Shown here piece after piece: positions 11,917 through 21,985 of a stretch of DNA of 64,000 nucleotides. The notes below the pieces were generated by a model. The model saw only the letters and a program-made list of their open reading frames with translations, made no database searches and had not been told where the DNA came from. The DNA is from Pohlia nutans (Eukaryota; Streptophyta; Bryopsida; Bryales; Mniaceae): assembly GCA_022496805.1 (NCBI GenBank), contig CM040088.1:7595001-7659000 (forward strand), given 5' to 3'. A program made the translations under genes and the position numbers. Positions within the stretch are counted from its first letter, which is position 1. Each line of letters starts with the position of its first letter.

Positions 11917-12843
11917 CCTCTAAATTACAGAGGGAGTAAGGGCAAAACCTAGGTGTGTTATAAAATATTACTTCTGCAACTTTGATGAAGTTTGGTCCAA
12001 AAGAGAAAATCAAAAGCACGATAGAGTTTTTGCAAACTAGATGCCATTTACAGCCTTAGTTTTATTGAAATTTTGAGAAACGTAAATTGAGTGAGGTTCA
12101 TTAATTAGCAGAAAACAAAGCATGCGCCGGATGAGCCGGTGGTGGAGATAAAAGCATTGATTTGGATTTGGCACAAGGATAAAGCTAATTCGAGGACATC
12201 ATGGGCGGAGTCAAAGCTTGGAGCTCCCTGAAATAACTAAAATTGGTTGGATCAAGAATACTGAGGGTCTAAAGTTTTTGGGCACCGTTTTTGGAGCCTT
12301 GAAACTTGACACCTCCATTTTCTAAAAGCAACTGACATGTCTACTTTTATTGGGTTCTCAACCATAGTTTTCAAAAACTTTGGTCCATTCACCCTTCTTT
12401 TACAGACTTTGCGGATAACTCTGACGTTTAGTAATTATCCGTAGTCAAACTTCCAGAAACAGTTTTAGATACTCATCTAATGAATATAGAAGCATTTACC
12501 ATTTAATATTTACCAAAATTACTATTTTATTTTTAGAATTTGAAAGTTGGTATGATTGGTTAAAACTAGACATTCTATTCTAAAATTAAAAAAGGAAATT
12601 TTTTCAAAGGAGAGAACATCATTAGTTTCCCCAAATAGTAAATTTTATAACTCTAGGACAATATTGAGGTCTTTGTTTTTGAAAATTTACCCCGAATGAA
12701 GTTTAACTCATGATTCAAATTGGGTTGGAAAGTAGACTTGATTTCCTATTTGAAAAGATTTATTTATTTTTAATAAAAATAAAATTTACATCGTAAAAAA
12801 GGGCATCGACCATAAAATGGTCGTTCGGTCACTTAGGGGTTAA
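11913..12843. mobile_element. TTAA element, family E (E1), with a nested MITE
   Basis: TTAACCTCTAAATTACAGAG at the left and GGTCACTTAGGGGTTAA at the right. Its body matches 42716-43266 in inverse orientation (GTGTTATAAAATATTACTT, GATGAAGTTTGGTCC). A 400-bp MITE at 12023-12422 interrupts it. Without that insert the element is 531 bp, close to its relatives (548-551 bp). Confidence 0.75.
12023..12422. mobile_element. MITE with AGAGTTATCCGCAAAG-type ends, nested in E1
   Basis: The left end AGAGTTTTTGCAAACTAG is an inverted, decayed match to the right end CTTTGCGGATAACTCT. The better-preserved relative is 28108-28774. Family-E sequence resumes directly on both sides, which shows it is an insertion. 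Confidence 0.55.
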
Positions 12844-14647
12844 GTAACTTCTACACAGAGAACTGCAACAATCCATGAGAAAATCTGCACAATCTGAGTA
12901 CCAGGGAGACCCAATAATTAGTGTAAGTTACAAGCAAACTATTGCTTTTCATGAAAAAGGTGAAACGAAAACCAAAAGAAGGTGAAAGACTGCGCTCTAT
13001 TGAACATGAGAAAGTGACCAAGACACGACGTCCTACTTTTGGCAGTTCATTTGGGAAAGAATTTTTTTCATATTATTAAATTGCATGAGACTGTAGGTCT
13101 GCATACTTGTAGGTCTAGTAAATGTGAAAAGGTAACTGGACGTGTTCATCATGACTATATACCGGTATGTGTTTTGAATAGGAAGTGTCAGCAGCCTTTA
13201 AATTTTTGGCAAATTTTCGCCAGATTCTTACCTCATTTTGGGAGTGGCTACTTTTACACTAGGAAAAGATGGGCAAAAAAGTAGATGAAATCTCCAAAGT
13301 CTTCTTAAAATTTTATTAAAATTGCCAAGATTTGGATGAAAGTACTTTATACTAGACAATTTTATGGATGAACATATACATATGGATGATTCTATCCATT
13401 TTTTTCTTTACTTGGCTGCATTCCAAGGTGCGTGTTGCTCTACTAATGGAAAAACATAATTTATTGGTTGGGTGTCAAAGTGTGAGCTGCTCATGCGTTC
13501 CTCAATCCACGCCAAGAATTACATGACGCTACTTCAATTCTGCTCACTTGAAGAAGCCTCCGATTGGATGAGAGGTACATGGTTGGTTTTAAGTTCCTTG
13601 GAGATTTCAAGTGGTCAGATTTAAGTTAGGTGGCGGTAGCCAGGGGCACCCATAGAGAGTAGATAGTGTATCTATTTTGGACTGTTTTGTTTTGTTTTGT
13701 TTTCTTTCTTTCTTTCTTTTTTTCTTTTCATTAAACTGTATATACAATATGTTGTCTAAAAACGGACTATTGAAATGTAACTAAAAAATAATAACAAAAT
13801 CGCTAGAGAAGGGTGTAATGCGAGGGTAACATTGCTACATTTTGAATGAATGTGTATGTTTTCATCCATATTTCATCCACTTTATTGATATAAGCAGCTT
13901 CATTATTTCACTGAAGATCGTGACTAAAAAAATTGAAAAAGGAAATTGCCGGGGGGTGGGCGATTTTAGGTGCCTCCACCTTATCTCTTAACACAGGCTA
14001 TGTTTTACATGAGTCAGCGGTCAGGACGGAGCCCTGCTCGCATAATAATATGCGGGATGCCAGGTACATAACTTAGGAGCCTTCCATTCATCCTCCCATT
14101 CATGAGCGGAAGACGAGTAAGGAGACAAGTTTGGTTTATGGATCTTCTCATGAATCCATCACTCGCTCTGCCCTAATAAAAGCTTCCATATTAACTTAGT
14201 GTCAGATGTTATTGCCTTTCCAAAGGAGGTACTGAGGTAGCAGGCTGTTCTGTGTACCTGCGTTTCTTCCCTCAAAAAATTCTATATGTTATTCAATGAA
14301 GTACGTTCAAGCTCCTAAATGCTCAAGCATCTACGATAAATGTTTCGATGAAAAGCCGATCAAAATTCATAAAAATATCTTCAAAGAAGATCTTATAGTA
14401 TATCAATGCTATAAAAAAATAATGCTCTACACACTAGCAGGTCTTTGGACATCTAGGAATAGGGTTAGAGCATGGTGTCCCAGGTCCATATTGACACTAG
14501 CTTGGTGTCAATATACGTCTTATGTTCCGACACTATTCTTTGAACAAGTGCCGAAATACGGCTTTTTTTTTACTAGTGACATGAATCAACGCCACACATA
14601 TATATATATATATATATATATTTAGAAGAAGTTTTTTATTTTCTTAA
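12844..14647. other. Intergenic, simple repeats only
   Basis: No gene is supported. A pyrimidine-rich (TTTTG)n/(CTTT)n stretch lies at about 13680-13735 and a (TA)n run at 14598-14621. ORFs at 13039-13284 and 14296-14625 are short and unlike known proteins. Confidence 0.45.
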
Positions 14648-14767
14648 CATTAGTAGAAAAGGTAGTGCTCCCTAGGGTGATGCTCAGGAAAATTCATTGT
14701 GCATGCATGGAATTGGGCACCATTTGCTTGGGCATCTCCCTTGGTAGTACCACCTTTTCTACTAGTA
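14648..14767. mobile_element. CACTA-like MITE with CACTAGTAGAAAAGG ends
   Basis: CATTAGTAGAAAAGGTAGTG at the left and ACCACCTTTTCTACTAGT at the right are inverted. A second copy is 43348-43452. Both carry a conserved middle (GGCATCTCCCT...). Non-coding. Confidence 0.7.
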
Positions 14768-15166
14768 TAAGTCAATCTTACTATTGCTGATGTGAGCACC
14801 CCTCACTCAATGAATCTATTCCATGTATATGTTTCGAGCCTCATGAAATACAATACTCCCTCTGTTCGGAAATAACTGTCATATTTTTTGGCATTTTTGT
14901 CTCGATATGATTGTCCTATCTTTTATACGTCAAACGTGAACCCTATCTACTTCAAACGGGGCGGACCATTTTGCAGTTCATAAGATTTTCAATTTAGTTT
15001 TATCATGAATTTTCAAAATTGCAACTCATATGATTTTCAGAATTCAAATGGGTTTTATCATGAATTTTTTCCACAAAGAGCCACTTTTTCGAGAGATGAC
15101 GTTATCAACATCATGTCCACTTTCCGAGTAATGAGACGATGTTTCTAAACAGAGGGAGAGGGAGTC

Positions 15167-15478
15167 CACTAAATGGCGTATTTAGTGTCTGAGAAGAATT
15201 GATGTCTTTTATCACAATTTGTTCAAAAGTGAAGAGAAATAGTGTCCCTTGACACTACATAGGAGTTTTCCACTTTGTCATTCCTACTTTCATTGAGAGC
15301 GCCATGTTCTTTTCAAGAGTGACATGAGGTGGCATGTCATATTTATTATTAAGTTGCCATATGGCATTGGAACACAACATACATTTTTTTTTCTTACGAA
15401 GACAATATATCTGCCTGAAATTAAATAGTGTCTGGGCTTAGAAATAGTGTCCCATGACACTAAATACGCCATTTAGTG
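15167..15478. mobile_element. CACTA-like MITE with CACTAAATGGCGTATTTAGTG ends
   Basis: The left terminus (15167-15190) is repeated almost exactly in inverted form at 15455-15478, and inner GTGTC/GACAC motifs continue the symmetry. It is 312 bp long. A second copy in the opposite orientation is 46942-47257. Confidence 0.75.
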
Positions 15479-15849
15479 TAGTTTTTTTTGGGGTACAAAG
15501 TGACTTCCCAATGGTATTTGACCAGTGTAAGTGGTTAATTAATAAACAACCAGCTGAAGTAATGACATAACCCCATGTTGCCAAGTGTCTAGTTGTCCCA
15601 TACTACGCTGTAAACTGCATGATACACTTGGGCAATGTTTATCAAAGCAGGGCCACTACAGTACGAGAAAATGGGTAGCCTCTTGAATGTCCGCAAGCAT
15701 GTCCGCAAACATGGCCTCAATGATCATGAGCATGACTGTACAACAACTCCGCCACTCCCAGTCATCTAATTGCAGTAACTAGGGTAAGTCATTAACTTAC
15801 TGCAGTTGATCACTATGGTACTGTACATGACTTCTGCAATCTGACAAAT

Positions 15850-16088
15850 TTGATTTTAATCAATCATATCAAATTTTAAATTATAAAAATAAACTTTGTA
15901 ATTTTATTTTATTTATTATATTAAATAAGAACTAGAAACTATTTTTTTACAATCCAATCATATTGATAATTTCCAAACATCAAGCTTATCATTTTGTTTC
16001 TTGAGCAAAACTTCATCAAGGTTGCGGAAGGAATATTTTATAGCACATTTTTATTATGGTTTACACTCCAAGGACTTTTAGGGGTTAA
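15850..16088. mobile_element. TTAA element, family E (E3), 5'-truncated
   Basis: In inverse orientation to E1, its sequence (AAAACTTCATCAAGGTTGC, then GGACTTTTAGGGGTTAA) ends at TTAA 16085-16088, which is also the left end of D1. The other terminus is not found. Confidence 0.55.
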
Positions 16089-17137
16089 CCCTTAACCCTT
16101 TAGTGCCCAACAAACCACATTATAGTCACTACAACATCCGAAATGCAAATAGCAAAGAATCCGTGAAGAATTGGAACTTCAGTTTTGAAGTTCAGATTTG
16201 CGCACATACATTACGCACCTTCCAGAAAAAGAAATTTTCAATTTGGAATTGTATAACTATCAAAATACCTATCAACAGAACGCAAAAATACTGCAAATAC
16301 TTGAAAATACAGTAAATACTTACAAATACAACATATGTATTGTGTAGTATTTCTTGTGTTTGGAAGTTTGTTATCTTGTTTTATTTTTTTGGATTGTGTT
16401 CTCTACTTCATCTTCCATTAGTGTGTGTAATCCGATCTTGACTAATGTACCCACTCCTGTCAATTTTCAACGTATAAAATTTTGTCCTAAACTGTACATG
16501 GACAAGTCACTTTCACTTATAAATCTCACAATAATTATGTGTGAGTCTATTTTTGATATGAAAGATTGCAACGGAGAGGTGTTGACATAGGGCATAGCTG
16601 AACTTCTTTGCTTTTATTTATGAAAATTTACCTCAAATTCTATTTAACTTTGAAGTCACACACCCCCCAAAATCTCGTTTTTGAGCGTGCATTATACAGT
16701 TCAAATACATATTATAATCTTCCGATCCCACCATTGGATGATTCTCAAATTTTAATAAAATGTGTGCTCTCGAGTTGAGAATAGAATTGTACGGTTACTT
16801 TCTAATTTAACCCATTCTATTTTTGGTAGCCTCAACCACAGTGGAAAAACCCACTGAAATCCAGAGCTGTCTGCTACAATACCCTGGGCACTAAAGGGTT
16901 AAACGTCAAAGCAAGCCCCACATGCTTATTTATGAGAGAATAATGGAGAAAAAAGGTAGATTTTCTCAATCAAAATTGGAATGGATTGGTGCTTTGGAAA
17001 GGTGATGAAAAAGCGAGGCTAGATTCTTGACTTGCATCTAAATTAGACAACTGTGGAACATCAAATGAAGGAACTGGGGGGAAGGGGGGAGCTACGATTG
17101 GGCAATAAATGTGGAGAGAGACAAAGCATTTTTTTAA
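16085..17137. mobile_element. TTAA element, family D (D1), split by F1
   Basis: TTAACCC at 16085-16091 is separated from ACGTCAAAGCAAGCCCCAC (from 16903) by the complete F1 element. D2 at 21366 shows the uninterrupted TTAACCCTTAAACGTCAA. The body (AGATTTTCTCAA, GGATTGGTG, AAAAAGCGA) matches D2. The right end is lost where family-C sequence starts near TTAA 17134. Confidence 0.6.
16092..16902. mobile_element. TTAA element, family F (F1), 811 bp
   Basis: TTAACCCTTTAGTGCCCA is perfectly inverted at the right end, and both ends are flanked by TTAA. It lies within the internal TTAA of D1, so the TTAA is a genuine target duplication. It aligns end to end without gaps to F2 (44376-45186) with roughly 20 substitutions. 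A 78-codon ORF (16354-16590) is shared by both copies. Three of the four differences I see in it change an amino acid, which argues against a functional protein. Confidence 0.85.
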
Positions 17138-18106
17138 TTCAAAAAACAACAAAAACTTTGGCTGGCTGTACAGAATTGAAATTTGTTTTCTCATTCATCA
17201 TGCACTTTTCGCAAGTAAAAAATATACTACAAAATTCTATGGCAAGATATCTTCATGCATGTGCGATCCAATTAGATATGGGATGATTTGTGAAAATTTT
17301 ATGCCTCATTTCTTGCCCACATTTCCCCCCAAAATTTCTAAGATCTTAGTTCAAAATGAATCAAAATTGCTCTTGACAAAATCAACTCATAAAATTAAGC
17401 AACCAAAGAATTTCCAAAAATCACTACACTTAAGAGTATTACATTTCAACCCATCACAACGATTTTTTTGTTTTTTTTTCGAAACAAATGGATGCTTTAT
17501 TTCCATTGCACAACAACAGATTACAAACATCACACTGTGAACGAAAAGAGCATGTTTCCAGTACTCCTGCAGGTGATTTTTTTGGATTTTTTTCTTCCTA
17601 CAATATCTGGACTAGACCAAATGCTCCTAATCATTTCCTACTAAGAGCGACGCCCCCACCGTCTCATGAGGCCCGGGAGCCATCCAAGTCATGCACGGGG
17701 TTCCTATCAAGCTCGGAAGTATTAGCCTTTACGACGTGCATCCGACCGGAATCGAACCGCCACCCTCTTTGGTGCTACTAAGTACTCCTAAGGGGAGCCC
17801 ACCTCCTAGCTATCACCTAGGTAGTTTAAGGTCATTCCAGACCAATCACAACGAATTTCATCTACAAATTGTCAATATCTTATTTGTAATCGAATTACAA
17901 TAGAGTTTTGAATTTTACGTTTCAAATTTTATACAAAAAGATTGGGGATTGTAATTATAGATCTAACCATATGGATAGAATCTAGAATTCATAATGTACA
18001 ACTTATATTCATACATCAAGTTCAAAATATCCCTCTAAGTTGCATTTTATTATGCATCTTTGCAATCCTCCAAATGTGAAGAGGGTTGTAGGCATTTAGG
18101 GGTTAA
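17134..18106. mobile_element. TTAA element, family C (C1), with a retroposon insert
   Basis: This inverse-oriented family-C body (compare 31230-31801) ends GGCATTTAGGGGTTAA at 18103-18106. The left end near TTAA 17134 is decayed. A 382-bp retroposon at 17463-17844 splits it, with a clean 10-bp duplication. The excess length over other C copies is explained by that insert. Confidence 0.65.
17463..17844 (-). mobile_element. tRNA-related SINE-like retroposon with 10-bp target duplication
   Basis: ATCACAACGA at 17453-17462 is repeated at 17845-17854, and other family-C copies carry this sequence once. Read on the minus strand, the insert has GGTTCGATTCC (complement of 17748-17758), an exact pol III B-box. 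About 50 nt upstream is TAGCTAGGAGG, one mismatch from an A-box. Then come an AATAAA motif and an A-rich 3' end. This fits a SINE. Similar poly-T/CTTTATT starts at about 22027 and 23565 suggest related copies. Confidence 0.65.
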
Positions 18107-18526
18107 TTTTGAAAGAACCAAAAGGACCAAAATGTGTCTAAGGGTTTTAAGTAACCAAAATGTGTTTAAGGGTTTTTAAGGGTTTTATTTAACATGTTGT
18201 GATTATGGTTTCTGGTATTGTTTTCTTTTAAATATTTTAGGGAGGTTTTATAAATTGATATCTAATAGTTGGTCAAATTATTATTATTTTTTAATCCTAA
18301 ATATTTTTTCACTACCCTATTTCAAATTTCCTTGTAAAATATGTGTGTTATACAACTATGATCAATTTGTTATATGCTTAATACCTTAATTAAGAATTCA
18401 TAAAAAAAAAAATCAACCAGAAAAACCAAGATAGGATTTTCCTTTCTTTGTTATTTGCTTTGAGATTGCAATTATAGATCTCATTGTTGCTAGGAACCCA
18501 AATATCAATGGCTTCAGTTGAGAAAA

Positions 18527-19076
18527 TTAACCCTTAAACGTACCACTCCTTTGTAGGAAAGTCAAACTACACAATTTAGCCTTCAAGATTTATCAAAATA
18601 TATTTTGTAATATTTTTCATGCATGGAATTGAATGTTTCCTATCAGTCTTGAAAATTTCAGATTTTTTTGATTTAATACGGCCTTTTTAACAAATTTTTA
18701 AGTCAAATACTTCAAAAAATAAATTTTATTACAAAAAAGCTTTAAAAAATTAATATTTTTTTGGGAGCAGGTATAAATTACAATGGAGAATCACATGATA
18801 TATTTTCCATAGAAATTTTTTATTTAAATTTTGAAATTCGAAAGGTGAACATCCTATGTAGTGTAATTCAAACCTTGAGCTACAAAGCTTGCACAAGCAA
18901 TAAAATACTCAATAATTGGAATTTTTAAGATTTGAAAAGTGGAGTTCAAACTAGACTTAATAAACTTCATTTTCTTAGTTAAGTGTATTAGCAACAAAAG
19001 TTGTCTTCAAGATCAAAATTGGGTTTGACCAACAAACGTCCAGAAACTGGATGCCTGGACGTTTAGGGCGGGTTAA
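18527..19076. mobile_element. TTAA element, family A-like (A2), 550 bp
   Basis: TTAACCCTTAAACGTACCAC at the left and the CCAGAAACTGGATGCCTGGA block, then CGTTTAGGGCGGGTTAA, at the right. The right subterminal block matches A1 and A6. The interior is divergent and AT-rich. Confidence 0.7.
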
Positions 19077-19317
19077 GGTCGATTGAAATTTGAAGAATAG
19101 TGGTATTTGAAACCAAATTATAGAGTTGCATTTATGCTGCTATTTTAATGCTTATTTATGTAAGCGTCAAGGTTTGTGCAAAGTTAAAAAAGAAAAAAAT
19201 ATATTATATTAAGGATCGAGGATGGTTTTCTTCTTTTCAATTTTTGGTTTCCATTGCTATAATACAAACCACTTGAGTTTTTTCAAAGTGGAGTTTGATC
19301 CCGGCCAATCACCTTGA

Positions 19318-19551
19318 AACACACATTTCGTTAAAATTGAACTATCATACTAGAAAAGTGATGGAGAGTGTTGTCCTTCTCAATAGAGAAAGGTCCCCAA
19401 TTTTTCTAGAGTGCTCTTATTTTTTGAATAAAAACACTGTAAAAAAATTGAGGACCTATCTCTATTGCGAAAGAATCGCTCCCCATCATTTTTCCAGTCT
19501 AGTAGTTCAGTTTTAATGAAATGTGGTTCAATTTTAACAAAATGTGTGTTT
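19318..19551. mobile_element. Fold-back MITE, second copy of 6365-6578
   Basis: It has the same outer arms (AACACACATTTCGTTAAAAT and complement) and inner arms (CTTCTCAATAGAGAAAGGTC and complement) as 6365-6578, but less well paired. The right end shows a short duplication of the outer arm. Confidence 0.7.
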
Positions 19552-19559
19552 TGATTGCT

Positions 19560-19796
19560 TTAACCCCTAAAGGACCAAGGATTCATGGTTTTAAAATGAC
19601 AAATTCAATTAATCATATTGTGAAATATATAATTCAGATAAGACTAAATTTTGTATCACTGGAATCAATGAAGAATAATGCATATGATGGTCAAAAAACA
19701 AACAAGTTTGAACAAAAGAATGTCCACATAGAACCTACTCAAAACTGCTAAAAAAAAATACAAGGCCCAATTTGGACTTTTTGGTCTTTTGGTTAA
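19560..19796. mobile_element. TTAA element, family B (B1), 237 bp
   Basis: TTAACCCCTAAAGGACCAAG at the left, TTGGTCTTTTGGTTAA at the right. Body motifs are GGATTCATGGTTTTAAAATG, CACTGGAATCA and CAAGGCCCAATTTGGACT. Four other copies have 239-240 bp. Confidence 0.8.
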
Positions 19797-20208
19797 CAAA
19801 GATGTGCAAGACATGGGTAGTTTTAGAATTCTTTGTATCTATAAGGTAATGACAAGTAAAAATATTAGACCTGGATTGAAATATCCTGAGTAGTACAGTT
19901 GAAAATTGCATTATTGATACTATAGATAAATGTCTTCAAATTTTCCATTACTGATATTCTATTGATATTGGAATTACTTTTTTCCAAGTAATGCCCAAAT
20001 TTACTAGGCAATTCAATTTCCATGAAGATTGGTACCCAAAATCTAGGTGGTATCACCAAATAAGTGATAGTTGGAAAATACTACGGTTAAAAAGTTACTA
20101 ACAAAATATCATTGTGAAAAAATGTCTATTCCCAAAGCATCTGTTGTAGATTTTATAATCTTCTATGTCCAATTGAAAATAACATGAATTTTCTTAACCT
20201 CAATTTCT

Positions 20209-20787
20209 TTAACCCTTAAACGTCAAGAGGGTCATTCAAGGGCAGCCCGAAGAGCATCTCCAAAAGTTTACAGCAGCTAAAAAAATAAAAAATGGCCAAC
20301 CTGCCTTCTGCACTGGTCAACAGTCAGCATGCATTGCTGGCTAGCGTTTTTTATGTTTTTTTTAATAATTTGTTTTACTTCTCTCCACAACTGAGGTCCA
20401 ATCATAGTTCACCCTTTCCCTCAATTCTTTCATTTGATTGTAGATTGTTCCACAGTTATTTAAGATTTTTTGAAGGTGATTGTTCCACAGTTGTTCAAAA
20501 AAAATCCAAAAAGGTGATAGCTTGATATGGGTACCCCCTCCTAAAATAGTGTGATTTTTGAGAAATATCTTTTCGGTAAGAAAAAAACATTGGAAAATTA
20601 CAAAAATTAAATGGTGTCATAGGCGCCATAGTTGCAGCTATATACATGGTGTTAAAGACGGAATTTCTAGCACACATATTGAGACACGTCACACCGGTGC
20701 CCATATCAGGCCATTGTCCAAAAAGATCATGTGAGCAAGGTGTATATTAGAAGTTTATGGCAGCAATTTTTGTTCCTTTACATTTAA
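20209..20787. mobile_element. TTAA element end, family D-like (D3), incomplete
   Basis: TTAACCCTTAAACGTCAAG at 20209 followed by CAGCCCGAAGAGCATC resembles the inverted right end of D2. No matching second terminus is found, so the right limit is unknown. The sequence becomes repeat I from about 20715. Confidence 0.4.
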
Positions 20788-20793
20788 CGCCCC

Positions 20794-21369
20794 TTAACCC
20801 CTAAACGTTCTCACCCTCTTCAGATTTGGCAGTTTTTCAAAGATGCATTATAAAATGCAACTAGGAGGGATATTTTTAACTTGATGAATGAATAAAAGTT
20901 GTACATTATGAATTTTAGATTCTATCCATACGGTTAGATTTGCGATTGCTATCACCAATATTTTTGTATTAAATTTCAAACTTAAAATTTAAGACTCTTT
21001 TGGAATATGATTACGAATAAGATATTGACAATCTAATAACGAAATTTGTTGTGATGGGTTCACATGTAATACTCTAAGTGTAGTGATTTTTGGAGATTTT
21101 TTGGTTGCTTAATTTTAGTAGTTGACTTTTTCAAGAGCACTTTTAGACTAAAATCTTCGAAATTTTGGGTGGAACACTACAACATGAAATGAGGCATAAA
21201 AATTTCACAAATCATATCCTTTCTAATCGGATCACACATGCATGAAGCTAACTTCCCGTAAAAGTTTCAGTATAAAATCCACACTGCAAAAAGTGCATGA
21301 TGGATGAGAAAACGGATTTCAAATCCGTACATCATGCAAAATATGCATGGTTGGGCGGTTAGGGGTTAA
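20794..21369. mobile_element. TTAA element, family C (C2), 576 bp
   Basis: TTAACCCCTAAACGTTCTCA at the left and GGGCGGTTAGGGGTTAA at the right. Length and sequence match C7 (58862-59437, also 576 bp) almost throughout, including the end block CATGCAAAATATGCATGG. Its right TTAA is shared with D2. Confidence 0.9.
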
Positions 21370-21665
21370 CCCTTAAACGTCAAAACAAGCCCCACGGGCT
21401 TGTTATAAAGGAATAATTGAGGAAAAAAGTAGATTTTCTCAACCAAATCAAGCGAGGATTGGTGTGTTGGAAAGCTACTGAAAAAGCGATCTAGATTGCA
21501 AATTTGCGCCTCATTTGGGAGATTGTGGAGTCATTGACAAGCAATCAAAGTTATCTAAATGAACAGAGTTGAGGTTAGGCAGCAGAGGTCGTTTCTTGAA
21601 AAGTGCCGCAGTGCTACAGTGCCGCAACACTACTGGCTAGCAGAGCCATTTTTTCATTTTTTCGT

Positions 21666-21714
<49 letters not shown>

Positions 21715-21780
21715 CACCTCCGAAATTTTAGATGCCTTCCGGGCTGTCCCGCCCAGGCTCTCTTGACGTTTAAGGGTTAA
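21366..21780. mobile_element. TTAA element, family D (D2), 415 bp with poly-T
   Basis: TTAACCCTTAAACGTCAAAA and the inverted TCTTGACGTTTAAGGGTTAA are 16-bp matching ends. A T homopolymer of about 49 nt lies at 21666-21714. It contains no credible coding sequence. Confidence 0.85.
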
Positions 21781-21985
21781 AATGATGAGTTTCCAAAAAA
21801 AATCTTGCAAGCTTGGTTGGTTAATTAAAGTAGAGCCTATGGTGTGGTCGGAATATGTATTCTACGTGGTTTGCAAGCGGATAAAATGACATTAGCAAGA
21901 ATATTCCAAAATATTCCAAAATAATATAAATCGTTTTGATATTTTCCCTATTTATTATATTACGTCATTAAATCAACTGCTTTTT

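Larger units (their letters stand above)
20715..21985 (-). repeat. Dispersed repeat I, copy 1, split by C2+D2
   Basis: Sequence on either side of the C2-D2 block (20715-20793 and 21781-21985), read in reverse, matches 26150-26460 continuously. Shared motifs include ACAAAAATTGC, CATAAAC, TCTAATAT, CGCTTGCAAACCA and TGACGTAATATAATAAATAG. Copy 2 has a single TTAA (26375-26378) exactly where copy 1 carries the 987-bp block. Confidence 0.7.

Noticed and set aside
16354..16590. 78-codon ORF conserved between F1 and F2 (also 44638-44874)
   Set aside because: It lies inside an 811-bp element without transposase. Of four differences seen between copies, three change the amino acid, so there is no sign of selection on a protein. 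Conservation reflects recent common origin.
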